From Clostridiales bacterium (GTDB lineage: Bacteria; Bacillota; Clostridia; Saccharofermentanales; Saccharofermentanaceae): a stretch of DNA of 64,000 nt. The notes below the pieces were generated by a model. That model was not told where the DNA came from, made no database searches, and saw only the letters and a program-made list of their open reading frames with translations. The position numbers and the translations under genes were made by a program. The number at the start of each line of letters is the position of its first letter. Within the stretch, counting starts at the first letter, position 1. Positions 50,365-58,567 of this stretch are shown here, piece by piece. The DNA is taken from NCBI GenBank assembly GCA_017561715.1, contig JAFZBN010000016.1:95536-159535 (forward strand). The letters are read 5' to 3'.

Positions 50365-52602
50365 ATGGTAAAGAAGATCATTCATTGCATATACATACTT
50401 TTATTCCTCGCCATGATGCTGGTTCCTTTGTACTTCACCAACACCAAGAAGTATTCGGTCTCGGAGCTCGACAACCGCACGCTGGCCCAAGCTCCGGATC
50501 TTCAGCAGGAAGATTTCCCTGTTGCTTTCGAGACGTATCTTAAGGACCGTATCGGTTTTCGATCTGAGATGATCAACTCTTATAACGTCCTGAACGACTA
50601 TCTGGCAGACGAGCTGACGCATCCGCATTACACTTACGGAAAAGACGGACAGGTGTTTTTCAAGATGACACCGAACCTTACGTATAACGAATACCATCAG
50701 GCGTTCGCGGAATTTGTGAAGAAGATGCAGGATTACTGCGAATCCAGAGGCATCGGCTTCTATTTCGCCTTCGAACCGGAGAAGGCTTCCGTCATGCGTG
50801 ACTACCTGCCCGAGGGCGTCAACTACGACGATTCCTGGGTGGATCAGATGCTCGCATATATGGATTCCATGGGCGTCCACTATATCGACAACAAGTCTTG
50901 CCTCATCGAAAAAAGCAAGACCGAACAGGTCTTTAATGTGCAGTACGATGCCGGCCACTGGAACGACCTGGGGTGTTTTTACGGAACGAGCAATATCTTC
51001 TCGCGCATACATCAGGACTATCCCGAGGTGACCGAACTTCAAAGGGATGAATACATTATCTCCACGCGCGTCGAGCCGTATTTGCCGGTCTCTCAGTTCG
51101 AGATCAATGAAACCGTGCCGTACTTCGACCGTATCGACGGCTGTTTGGATATTTCTCCGCAGTATACTCATAACCTTTATGTGGATCCGGCCCATTTCCA
51201 TTGTCACTACTTCCTCAACAATGCGGAAAATTCCGAAAGTTTTCCGGACATAATGTTCTTCCAGGCCAGTTACTACAATAACCGCCCGCAGTTCCCGATC
51301 GCCAGGACCCACGCTTATATTGGTATCCACAGCTATCAGAACGTCTTCAATGTGGACTATTACATCAACGCTTTCAATCCCGATATCGTAGTTTTCGAGG
51401 TAGCGGAATATACCCTGATCGAAGCATATTTTCACGCCGCATCTCTTCTCGATCCGGGCTGGAATCCGCCCCTGGTGGATGCACGGCTCGAGCAGCCGGT
51501 AAGCGAGCAGTTGCAGAGTGTGATCTCTTCCTGTTCCTCACTTTCCGACAAGGAGCTTTTCGTCCTTCCTTACGAAGCTCTCGAGAAAGTGTATATCTAT
51601 GATGAAGATCTCCGAGAGATGGAATATCTGTACCTGATCGCGGACGGCCGCGTGCTGGATCTTCAGAAAGACTCCCTCGGTTTTTACAGCGCGATGGTAG
51701 GTGTCGATACGGATCTTTCTTCGGCACAGCTGATCGCCGTTTCTTTCGACGGGCAGTATTATCAGGCGGACCTTCAGGTGAAAAAGGCGCAGCTCCTCCA
51801 GGATCAGATCGTCGAGTTCTCCGCCGGTTCGGAAAAAGCACCGGACCCGACCGTTTACAAAGATGAACTGGGCACTCTGACTGACCCTTACGAGATCTCT
51901 ACCGATACCTCCGGCAACCGTTTCGATTCTCTCGTCGTACAGCTTCTGGATGCCAATGCGACCACCTTTATCGACACGCTTCACACATCCACCGAGGAAG
52001 AAAAAGTGTCGGATGTTTTCCTTTGCAGATTACCCACCGGCTGGTACCGTTTCCGCATGAAAGCCAACTCGAATAAAAAGGATGAGTTCATCGACTATCT
52101 GGTCTACCTCGAATCGGGCGACTATTATGCTTATTCGTATCAGCTGAATAAGCTTTCGGACGATACGATCGTATTCAGTTCCTTCGAGATCTCCGGCCCC
52201 GGCGAAAGCAGTCCGGTGCAGAAGGATATGGTCGGCGACCTCATCGTTTCCGATGGAACCACTATTGCTTCGGATCAGTCGATCACCTTTGCGACTCAAA
52301 CCGAAGGCAACCGATTCAACACCATCGCCATGCTGTCAGCAGGCGTGGAGTCGGAAAACGGTGCCGCTTCCATCTGCACGTTCTCGGCCCCCGGCGAATA
52401 CCGCGGATACTACAGCCACAATCTGAAGAGCGCCTCTTACTACGTCGTCTTAAAAGGAAATTCGAATCTGAAAGATGAGTTTATCGAGTTCATCTGCGAC
52501 CTCGATCAGGGCGGCCTTTACGAATACTCTTTCACCATTGAAACATTCACGGAGACTGAGATCGTCATCAGCGGTTTCAGTTTCGAGCAGATCTCGACTT
52601 AA
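50365..52602 (+). CDS. AlgJ/DHHW-type SGNH-like acetylation partner with long C-terminal extension
   Basis: A 745-aa secreted, membrane-tethered protein. One N-terminal helix is followed by SELDNRTLAQAP and LKDRIGFRSEMI, the usual start of DHHW/AlgJ/AlgX proteins. The D-x-x-H/W site is YDAGHWNDLG (the Asp-His pair about residue 195-200), and the Ser block is in the FFQASYYN region near residue 308. The first 390 residues match the family; about 350 further residues form at least two repeat-like beta domains (each with EGNRFNTIAML / SGNRFDSLVVQL and Y-Y/S-x-L). Most family members end near residue 380. It follows the MBOAT gene with strong AAGGAGGTG. Confidence 0.85.
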   Translation: MVKKIIHCIYILLFLAMMLVPLYFTNTKKYSVSELDNRTLAQAPDLQQEDFPVAFETYLKDRIGFRSEMINSYNVLNDYLADELTHPHYTYGKDGQVFFKMTPNLTYNEYHQAFAEFVKKMQDYCESRGIGFYFAFEPEKASVMRDYLPEGVNYDDSWVDQMLAYMDSMGVHYIDNKSCLIEKSKTEQVFNVQYDAGHWNDLGCFYGTSNIFSRIHQDYPEVTELQRDEYIISTRVEPYLPVSQFEINETVPYFDRIDGCLDISPQYTHNLYVDPAHFHCHYFLNNAENSESFPDIMFFQASYYNNRPQFPIARTHAYIGIHSYQNVFNVDYYINAFNPDIVVFEVAEYTLIEAYFHAASLLDPGWNPPLVDARLEQPVSEQLQSVISSCSSLSDKELFVLPYEALEKVYIYDEDLREMEYLYLIADGRVLDLQKDSLGFYSAMVGVDTDLSSAQLIAVSFDGQYYQADLQVKKAQLLQDQIVEFSAGSEKAPDPTVYKDELGTLTDPYEISTDTSGNRFDSLVVQLLDANATTFIDTLHTSTEEEKVSDVFLCRLPTGWYRFRMKANSNKKDEFIDYLVYLESGDYYAYSYQLNKLSDDTIVFSSFEISGPGESSPVQKDMVGDLIVSDGTTIASDQSITFATQTEGNRFNTIAMLSAGVESENGAASICTFSAPGEYRGYYSHNLKSASYYVVLKGNSNLKDEFIEFICDLDQGGLYEYSFTIETFTETEIVISGFSFEQIST

Positions 52603-52611
52603 TCTCGATGA

Positions 52612-53382
52612 TCATTTCTTCAAGCGCTTGATGCGTTTGGACGTATACTCTTCGATCTGTTTCCAGAGCGACTTGAGCTGCTTTTTATGAGCGCACAGTT
52701 TTTCCGTGCAGTTGGCGCACTTAAGGTAGTCATTGGTCTTTTCCGAGAAGCGTTCCGGGTGAAGATAGAACGTGATCTCCCAGCGCACGAGAAGCGCGAC
52801 CGAAAGCGCCAGAAGGCTCCATGTGTAGACCTTTCTTACGAAAAACAGCGGCGTGAACATCATGGCGTAGTCCCAGTTATAGATCCTGCAGGTACAGCAG
52901 CATTTGTTCTTCAGAAACCACGTCTGAAACGGGCAGAAAAACAGTATGCAGATAACGTCGCAGATGGAATACGCGCTGCAAAGAAGGAGCATGATCCCGT
53001 CATCGAGGATCCCCGTCATGTGCAGAGCTCCGAAAACTCCGTTGAAAACGATCCAGATCAAAGCGACCAGGACCGTTGCGTTATTATCGGAGATCGAGAC
53101 GTCTGTACTGCCCGATTTTATGTAGTTTCGGGCAAACTGTTTCTGGCATCCCGGGCTCTCAAACTTCGACGGGAAGAAACGAAGGACCATCTCAATAACA
53201 AAGACCAGCCAGATTACAAACAGGACCACCGGGATCCTCTCAACGAGTTCGACGATCGTCGGTTCGCTGAACATGCGGAATCGGATATAGAAGATCAGGA
53301 GCAGCACAAATATCACGGTCCTGTATGCGAGCCGTATGTAATGATTGGAACTGACGACGCTGATCTTCTTTTTCTTGCTCAT
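52612..53382 (-). CDS. Cysteine-rich polytopic membrane protein, unknown function
   Basis: A 256-aa protein with five or six helices (residues about 20-35, 47-67, 103-123, 128-148, 165-210). Between helices four and five it has KNKCCCTCRIYNWDY, and near the C-terminus LKCANCTEKLCAHKKQLK. These two clusters hold four and three Cys (plus one His) and could bind a metal or an iron-sulfur centre at the membrane. The C-terminus is basic. I do not recognise the family. It converges with the AlgJ-like gene, and a weak GGTGAG precedes the ATG. Confidence 0.65.
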   Translation of the reverse strand: MSKKKKISVVSSNHYIRLAYRTVIFVLLLIFYIRFRMFSEPTIVELVERIPVVLFVIWLVFVIEMVLRFFPSKFESPGCQKQFARNYIKSGSTDVSISDNNATVLVALIWIVFNGVFGALHMTGILDDGIMLLLCSAYSICDVICILFFCPFQTWFLKNKCCCTCRIYNWDYAMMFTPLFFVRKVYTWSLLALSVALLVRWEITFYLHPERFSEKTNDYLKCANCTEKLCAHKKQLKSLWKQIEEYTSKRIKRLKK

Positions 53383-53413
53383 CCGTATCTCACCCTGTAT
53401 GATTCTTTCGAAA

Positions 53414-54622
53414 TTATATACCCGAATCCAGGTGATTTAATAGCACGACATTTTCCACATGTTCGGTCAGCGGGAACATGTCGACCGGGACGGCGTATTC
53501 TGCTTTATATCCGTGCTTTTTGAAATCCTTGAGGTCTCGGGCGAGCGTCGTCGGATCACAGGAAACATACACGATCCGTGACGGCGAAAGCTTCTCACAA
53601 GCGGCGATGAATTCAGGTGTCGTTCCCGATCTCGGCGGGTCCAAAAATACTACGTCAAAAGCACTTTTCTTTGCGGCTTCTTCGATCATGAATTTTGTCG
53701 CGTCGGCGACAATAAAGCGGGCCTTTTCCATGCCGTTGGCTTTCGCGTTTTCACGCGCGTCGGAGACGGCAGAACGGTTTAGTTCCACACCTGTGAGTTT
53801 CACGCCTTCGGCTTTTTTCGCCGCGCAAAGACCGATCGTTCCGATACCGCAATACGCGTCCAGGATCTTCTCTCCCGGCTTTAAGTTCGCGGCCTCGATC
53901 GCCAGTGAATAGAGTTTTTCGGTCTGATCGTGATTGATCTGATAGAACGACTCCGGAGAGATCTTAAAACGCACTCCCAAAAGCTCATCCCAGATGAATC
54001 CTCTTCCAAATTCGCAGATCGTTTTTTCACCGAGGATCATGGAGTCGGAACGCGTATTGATGTTGATCAAGAGAGTCTTGATCGACGGGTGCTTTTCGAG
54101 AAGTTTCTTGATGAAACCTTTCTTTCCCGGAAGCACGGGGGATCCTAAAACGAGGACCACCATGATCTCGCCCGTGGCGAGTCCTTTTCGCAGAAGAACA
54201 CGGCGCAGAAGCCCCTGTCTCGTGCGCTCATCGTAAGAGCGGATCTTGAACTGCACGGCCAGGTCGCGGATATCCGAAAGGATCTTCGCGCACTCCGGAT
54301 CTTCCAGAAGGCAGCTGTCGTTTTCGATGATCTTATGTGAGCCTTCCGCGTAGCGGCCGGCGATCAGGTGCGTGCCGATATGACCAAATGCCCAGTGGAC
54401 TTTGTTCCGGTAAAACAGAGGATCCTTCGCGCCGACGATCGGGCGCACTTCGCACGAAGAAGAAAGAAGGTCTTTGACGAACTTCTCTTTCTTCTTCAGC
54501 TGCTCGGGATAAGAGACGGACGCATAGATACATCCGCCGCAGGTTTTACTCACCGGGCAGTTCGGTTTCGCATTTGCTGTTTTCTTTTTCGAAGCAGGCT
54601 CCTTCTTTTTTTCTTCGCTCAT
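53414..54622 (-). CDS. 23S rRNA (uracil-C5)-methyltransferase, RlmD/TrmA family
   Basis: A 402-aa enzyme. Iron-sulfur cysteines lie in CPVSKTCGGC and in SCLLEDPEC; SAM motif I is EKILDAYCGIGTIGL, motif VI FLDPPRSGTT, and the catalytic Cys is in VSCDPTTLARDL. It methylates C5 of a specific uridine in 23S rRNA (U747 or U1939 type) or tRNA. It lacks the N-terminal TRAM domain usual for RlmD/RlmCD, having instead a Lys-rich stretch. It overlaps the YigZ-like gene by ATGA. Exact target uncertain. Confidence 0.9.
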   Translation of the reverse strand: MSEEKKKEPASKKKTANAKPNCPVSKTCGGCIYASVSYPEQLKKKEKFVKDLLSSSCEVRPIVGAKDPLFYRNKVHWAFGHIGTHLIAGRYAEGSHKIIENDSCLLEDPECAKILSDIRDLAVQFKIRSYDERTRQGLLRRVLLRKGLATGEIMVVLVLGSPVLPGKKGFIKKLLEKHPSIKTLLININTRSDSMILGEKTICEFGRGFIWDELLGVRFKISPESFYQINHDQTEKLYSLAIEAANLKPGEKILDAYCGIGTIGLCAAKKAEGVKLTGVELNRSAVSDARENAKANGMEKARFIVADATKFMIEEAAKKSAFDVVFLDPPRSGTTPEFIAACEKLSPSRIVYVSCDPTTLARDLKDFKKHGYKAEYAVPVDMFPLTEHVENVVLLNHLDSGI

Positions 54623-55257
54623 TTTTCCTCGATCCTTGTCGCAGATGATCCGATGTGTGTAACTTTTCCTCTTCCGGCCGTAACGTCGTTGACCAGCGCG
54701 ATGAGTTTTTCTTTTTCATCCTTGGGGCAGTATACCGGTACGATCGGGGTGGCTTCGTAGATGATGTCTCCTAACGCAAAAGCACTTTTCTTGGCGGCGT
54801 ACTGGAACTTTTCGGAGACCGAGTAATCGAGCTGCACATGATATAGTTCAAGGACTGCCATCTTGCAGGGATGTGCTTCTTCGATGCCCATGGAAGCGGC
54901 TGTCGAGTAGGCGCGTGTCAGTCCTCCGGTGCCCAGAAGGATGCCGCCGAAATATCTCGTGACGACACAGATGACGTTGTCGAGTTCTTTGTGAAGAAGT
55001 ACATCGAGAACAGGCATGCCCGCGGTTCCCGACGGTTCGCCGTCGTCGCTGTAGCGCTGCTCGAGCGTTTCATCGCCGGCTCTGTAGGCATAGACGTGAT
55101 GTCTCGCGTCCGGGAATTCCTTTTTGATTTTACGCAAAAAATCCGTCGCTTCTTCACCGGTCGCGACTGGTGCCACATCGGCGATAAAGACGGATTTCTT
55201 CACTTCATATTCGATACGGGCGGTTTTTTCGACCGTATTCCAAGTTTGCCGGCTCAA
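54619..55257 (-). CDS. YigZ/IMPACT-family protein
   Basis: A 212-aa protein of the IMPACT/YigZ family: VFIADVAPVATGEEATDFL, DARHHVYAYR, SDDGEPSGTAGMPVLDVL, VVTRYFGGILLGTGGLTRAYS. These are the family-defining blocks of UPF0029 N-terminal domains. It has been linked to translation control in eukaryotes and is of unknown role in bacteria. The start is TTG 55257, one base after the Nudix stop, with AAGGAG upstream at a suitable distance. Confidence 0.9.
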   Translation of the reverse strand: MSRQTWNTVEKTARIEYEVKKSVFIADVAPVATGEEATDFLRKIKKEFPDARHHVYAYRAGDETLEQRYSDDGEPSGTAGMPVLDVLLHKELDNVICVVTRYFGGILLGTGGLTRAYSTAASMGIEEAHPCKMAVLELYHVQLDYSVSEKFQYAAKKSAFALGDIIYEATPIVPVYCPKDEKEKLIALVNDVTAGRGKVTHIGSSATRIEEK

Positions 55258-55258
55258 T

Positions 55259-55672
55259 TCAAACGAGCTCCTTATATCTCTGGTAGGCCATCATCAGGAG
55301 TGATCTGTCCTGACTGTAGGTGACCATCTCAAGTGCTTTTTCCAAAGGATAGAAGCCACCGTCCGAAAAGTTCTGTTCTTCGTTCGGCTTGACGCTGTCT
55401 GTCTCGGCGCGCATGACGTACCAGACGATCTTATTTCGAACCGGTCTCTGACGCGTGATCGAATAGAATTCGTAGTTCGTTCTGCCTACGGGAAACAGGA
55501 TCTTCGCCTCGACTCCCGCCTCAACGGAAACTCTTGAAAGGGCGACCTCTTCGGGTTTTTCCACGGTGCGGATAACGCCTTTCGGAAAGCACCACTCGGC
55601 CTTCTCATTCTGAAGAAGCAATACGGAATCTCCGTAAAAAACGATTCCACCTGCACAATTGCGTTCCAGCAT
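55259..55672 (-). CDS. Nudix-fold protein with a degenerate Nudix box
   Basis: A 137-aa protein with the Nudix fold: GGIVFYGDSVLLLQN, then CFPKGVIRTVEKPEEVALSRV, the start of the box (G-x5-E), and YVMRAETD. The box ends in S-R-V-S-V-E-A-G-V, where the consensus is R-E-U-x-E-E-x-G-U, so the Arg and two catalytic Glu are replaced by Ser, Arg and Val. It probably has weak or no pyrophosphatase activity, or uses other metal ligands. GAGGGGTG precedes the ATG and a promoter lies at 55711-55740. Confidence 0.75.
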   Translation of the reverse strand: MLERNCAGGIVFYGDSVLLLQNEKAEWCFPKGVIRTVEKPEEVALSRVSVEAGVEAKILFPVGRTNYEFYSITRQRPVRNKIVWYVMRAETDSVKPNEEQNFSDGGFYPLEKALEMVTYSQDRSLLMMAYQRYKELV

Positions 55673-55710
55673 CGATCATTCACCCCTCTTTTGTCCTGCG
55701 ACTTTTTTCT

Positions 55711-55740
55711 ATTCTAACATTTAGCTTATCTAATTGACAA
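55711..55740 (-). promoter_or_regulatory. Promoter of the Nudix/YigZ/RlmD operon
   Basis: On the minus strand TTGTCA (55735-55740) and TAGAAT (55711-55716) are spaced 18 nt; the start codon is about 39 nt further. Confidence 0.6.
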
Positions 55741-55760
55741 CGTATCGGGCGCTTGTGTCC

Positions 55761-55789
55761 TTGTCATTGCCTTTAATTCTTTATATAAT
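55761..55789 (+). promoter_or_regulatory. Promoter of the putative glycosidase gene
   Basis: TTGTCA (55761-55766), 17-nt spacer and TATAAT (55784-55789), about 49 nt upstream of ATG 55839. It is divergent from the Nudix promoter. Confidence 0.75.
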
Positions 55790-55838
55790 TAGGTGGGTCT
55801 TTATTGCCCCGTGAAATCATGAATAAGAAGGACAATTT

Positions 55839-57233
55839 ATGGGATATTCAATGTCACGTGAAAAGAAAAGAGCTCGCATTCAGTTCCTGCGCAAAGCAGT
55901 CGCTGTTCTCTTTATACTCTGTGCCGTCTTACTGATCGCAGACATCATCTGCATGATCATCCTGATCTCCGGCAAGGGAAAATCGAAAAACACCGCTACC
56001 GAAACAACGATCGAATCGGCTACGATCCCGACGGATATGACAGACGATTCCGGATCGGATATTTCTTCCGATGCCACGGATACAGCCTCACAGCCGGTCG
56101 GTATTGAGGTAAAAGAGTATCTCCCGCAGAACGACCTAGCCGAAGCTTACTGGGGACCGCTCCCGGAAGTTACCGAAGTAAAACCTGTCCAGCATAACGA
56201 GATCCACGGTATCTACATCGCGTCCTGCATGCATTTTGAGGAGAACCTCGAGCTTGCCAAGAATACGGACATCAACGCGTTCGTCATCGACCTCAAGGAT
56301 GAGGGCGGCGGCGTTTATTTCAACACGGATAACGAACTGGCCAAGTCCATGAACCTCTGGGTAGAAGAAGGCGGCGAGTGGAAAGACAAGGGTCCCGGAA
56401 GCTATGTCACGGGTTCTTACAATCTCGAGAACATCGTTCAGAGATGCCACGAAAACAACATCAAGGTCATCGGCCGTATCGTATGCTTCAATGACCCGTC
56501 CATGGCGAGAAACCATCCTGAGATGAGTATCCAGGATGAATCCGGTAACTCCATGCACTTCAATCTCGAAGGCAAGCACCAGTTCCTGAACCCTTACGAT
56601 TCTAAAGTCTGGGACTTCCTTATCGACCTCGCGCTTGAGGCGATCGACAAGGGCGTAGATGAGATCCAGTTCGACTATGTCCGTTTCCCGACCATCAGCA
56701 CGAAGAAGTATAACGAGAAGCCGTACTTCGGACCGGAAGAAACAACTCCTTCCCGTATCGACGCGATCAACCGTTTCCTGCAGACCGCACGCCGTCGTAT
56801 CCAGGATCCTACAGGTATCCCGGTCACCGCTGACGTATTCGGTATCATCTTAAGCTCCGAGCTTGACGGTAAACTGATCGGTCAGGGTTGGGATACGGTA
56901 GGACTTACCGGAATCGATTCCCTGTGTCCGATGCTTTATCCTTCGCATTACGCGGATAACACGCAGCTGAACGGAAAGACGTTCGACTATCCGGACCTCT
57001 ATCCGCATGACGTTATGTACAACGCGCTCATGGCAGGAAAGGCGTCGGCGGATCAGGAAGGATATGCGACCGTAAGGCCATATGTACAGGCATTTACGGC
57101 GACATGGGTCACGCACCATCTGAACTATAAAGTGCCTGAGGTAAAAGCACAGATCCAGGCGATCTACGATGCCGGATATGATGAGTGGATCCTTTGGAAC
57201 GCGGCAGCGAATTACACGAACAGATACGAGTGA
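55839..57233 (+). CDS. Membrane-anchored putative glycoside hydrolase (DUF4015/GHL-like)
   Basis: A 464-aa protein. After a basic start, one helix (residues about 18-46) anchors it, then a Thr/Ser/Asp-rich linker (residues 48-100). A TIM-barrel-like domain covers residues about 125-460: IHGIYIASCMHFEENL, INAFVIDLKDEGG, GRIVCFNDP, EIQFDYVRFPT (a conserved DxxR catalytic region), VTADVFGIILS, and IDSLCPMLYPSHYAD. This matches the DUF4015 'putative glycoside hydrolase' group. The substrate, probably an exopolysaccharide or peptidoglycan-linked glycan, is unknown. ATG 55839 follows AGAAGGAC, and a terminator follows the gene. Confidence 0.85.
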   Translation: MGYSMSREKKRARIQFLRKAVAVLFILCAVLLIADIICMIILISGKGKSKNTATETTIESATIPTDMTDDSGSDISSDATDTASQPVGIEVKEYLPQNDLAEAYWGPLPEVTEVKPVQHNEIHGIYIASCMHFEENLELAKNTDINAFVIDLKDEGGGVYFNTDNELAKSMNLWVEEGGEWKDKGPGSYVTGSYNLENIVQRCHENNIKVIGRIVCFNDPSMARNHPEMSIQDESGNSMHFNLEGKHQFLNPYDSKVWDFLIDLALEAIDKGVDEIQFDYVRFPTISTKKYNEKPYFGPEETTPSRIDAINRFLQTARRRIQDPTGIPVTADVFGIILSSELDGKLIGQGWDTVGLTGIDSLCPMLYPSHYADNTQLNGKTFDYPDLYPHDVMYNALMAGKASADQEGYATVRPYVQAFTATWVTHHLNYKVPEVKAQIQAIYDAGYDEWILWNAAANYTNRYE

Positions 57234-57261
57234 CAGCTGCTTACATTATCGACATGAAAAC

Positions 57262-57299
57262 GGGCGTCTTAGTTTTCTAAGACGCCCATTCGTTTTTTT
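57262..57299 (+). terminator. Intrinsic terminator after the putative glycosidase gene
   Basis: GGGCGTCTTAG and CTAAGACGCCC (57262-57287) form an 11-bp stem with a TTTT loop, followed by ATTCG and T7. The opposite strand has a weaker T4, so it may also terminate the convergent lipoprotein gene. Confidence 0.9.
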
Positions 57300-57319
57300 G
57301 TTTTTCTATTATTGTATGC

Positions 57320-58360
57320 TCACAGATCTATGTCGAAAAACTCCAGCATTTCTTCGTAGGAAAGTGAATGAATATTGAATCGAGGATCCATTCTCCAATC
57401 ATCCCCATAGATCAATTCCTCGATCTCCTCCTTGGAAAGATCTTCTGTCAGATCCTCATATTCCTCCATATACTCTTCATGGCTTTCATTCCATGAATCC
57501 TCAAGGTCTTCCAAATACTCATGCGCGTCTTTCTCTTTATTCTTCGTATCCTCAAGCAGTCCCATATCTGTGATTTCTTCCTTGGAAACGAATCCTCCGG
57601 TAGAAAGGCTCATGCCCATATACATCGACAGCAAACCACCCAGGCTGCAAAGATACCATTTCTTTCCGTACTTGATGGCATCCATCGTAACGAGGCTCTT
57701 CTGACCGTTCACTTTAAGTTCCACGGCAAGGCTCTTATATCCGTCCGCGTTCCGGATCTTCGCTTGAGAATAGGCACTCTTCAGATTGGTTTCCAGATAA
57801 TATTTTTCGAAAATGGTTTCTGCACCATATACTTTTCCCACTTGAATATCCAGATCTTCGGCACCTGTCAAAGCGTCCAGAAGGGCTCTTGAATCCTCCA
57901 TGTATTCGGGATCATCAACACTGATCAGCTGCCCGCCGAAGACTTCTTCGTACATTTCCTCCACTTCAGGATCCGCATTGCATGAAATCAAAGCTGCATA
58001 AAGAAGATCAATGTTTCGGGACAGCGCCCCTGCACGACTGTAAACATTCGCTTCCTTCAGATATCCTTCCCCTGCCGGAGCTAATGGTTCGTTATACATC
58101 ATGGAAATATTCAAAGATCTCACGCGGACCATATTGAGATACGTATCAAAGTTACTGCAATACGTTTCAATGGCAAAAGTCGACAGCATCTTGTCCATAT
58201 CCTGCTCTTTAAATGCCTCTGCAAAAGCAAGCGCCGCATCCTCCGGGGAACCGTATCCCTTTCCTTCGATCGTATTGCTTTTCTTCTTAGCGCATCCGCA
58301 TGACGCAAGAAAAACAAACACCATACATACGGCAATAATTCTTCTGAATTTCAGTTTCAT
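57320..58360 (-). CDS. Lipoprotein of unknown function with acidic C-terminus
   Basis: A 346-aa lipoprotein. Signal peptide with hydrophobic core, lipobox-like FLASCGC (Cys near residue 21), and a basic KKK after it. Residues about 40-110 resemble a stress-response/DUF-like helical module that begins EDAALAFAEAFKEQDMDKML, as in many extracellular NTF2-like lipoproteins. Residues about 240-346 are rich in Glu/Asp and look helical (EYLEDLEDSWNESHEEYMEEYEDL). ATG 58360 has GGAGAG 6 nt upstream; longer in-frame starts lack a site. It stands alone between two convergent/divergent units. Function unknown. Confidence 0.7.
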   Translation of the reverse strand: MKLKFRRIIAVCMVFVFLASCGCAKKKSNTIEGKGYGSPEDAALAFAEAFKEQDMDKMLSTFAIETYCSNFDTYLNMVRVRSLNISMMYNEPLAPAGEGYLKEANVYSRAGALSRNIDLLYAALISCNADPEVEEMYEEVFGGQLISVDDPEYMEDSRALLDALTGAEDLDIQVGKVYGAETIFEKYYLETNLKSAYSQAKIRNADGYKSLAVELKVNGQKSLVTMDAIKYGKKWYLCSLGGLLSMYMGMSLSTGGFVSKEEITDMGLLEDTKNKEKDAHEYLEDLEDSWNESHEEYMEEYEDLTEDLSKEEIEELIYGDDWRMDPRFNIHSLSYEEMLEFFDIDL

Positions 58361-58488
58361 TTTCACTCTCCAATCTTTTCCGCAAAAGCGGAACAACCCT
58401 TTTTTCCGAATGCCTCGGTTATGCGTAGAATACCAATGAACCGCCGTTTTCGCAATAACCATTTCATGCACGAATTTTGTTGGTGCAG

Positions 58489-58503
58489 AAATGAAAATCA
58501 TTT
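58489..58503. promoter_or_regulatory. Fur-box-like palindrome upstream of rnfC
   Basis: AAATGAAAATCATTT is a perfect 6-3-6 inverted repeat, 65 nt upstream of the rnfC start in the divergent region. The core matches the Fur box centre AATGATAATCATT at 12 of 13 positions. A -10-like TATGTTAAT lies just downstream. Confidence 0.4.
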
Positions 58504-58567
58504 GGTTTGATTTCCCATTTATATGTTAATATGGAATAAGATATTCGGAGAAAGCAGGTACTTCCTC

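Noticed and set aside
58489..58503. Rex operator upstream of rnf
   Set aside because: The palindrome AAATGAAAATCATTT lacks the TTGTTAA/TTAACAA arms of Rex sites; a Fur-like site fits better.
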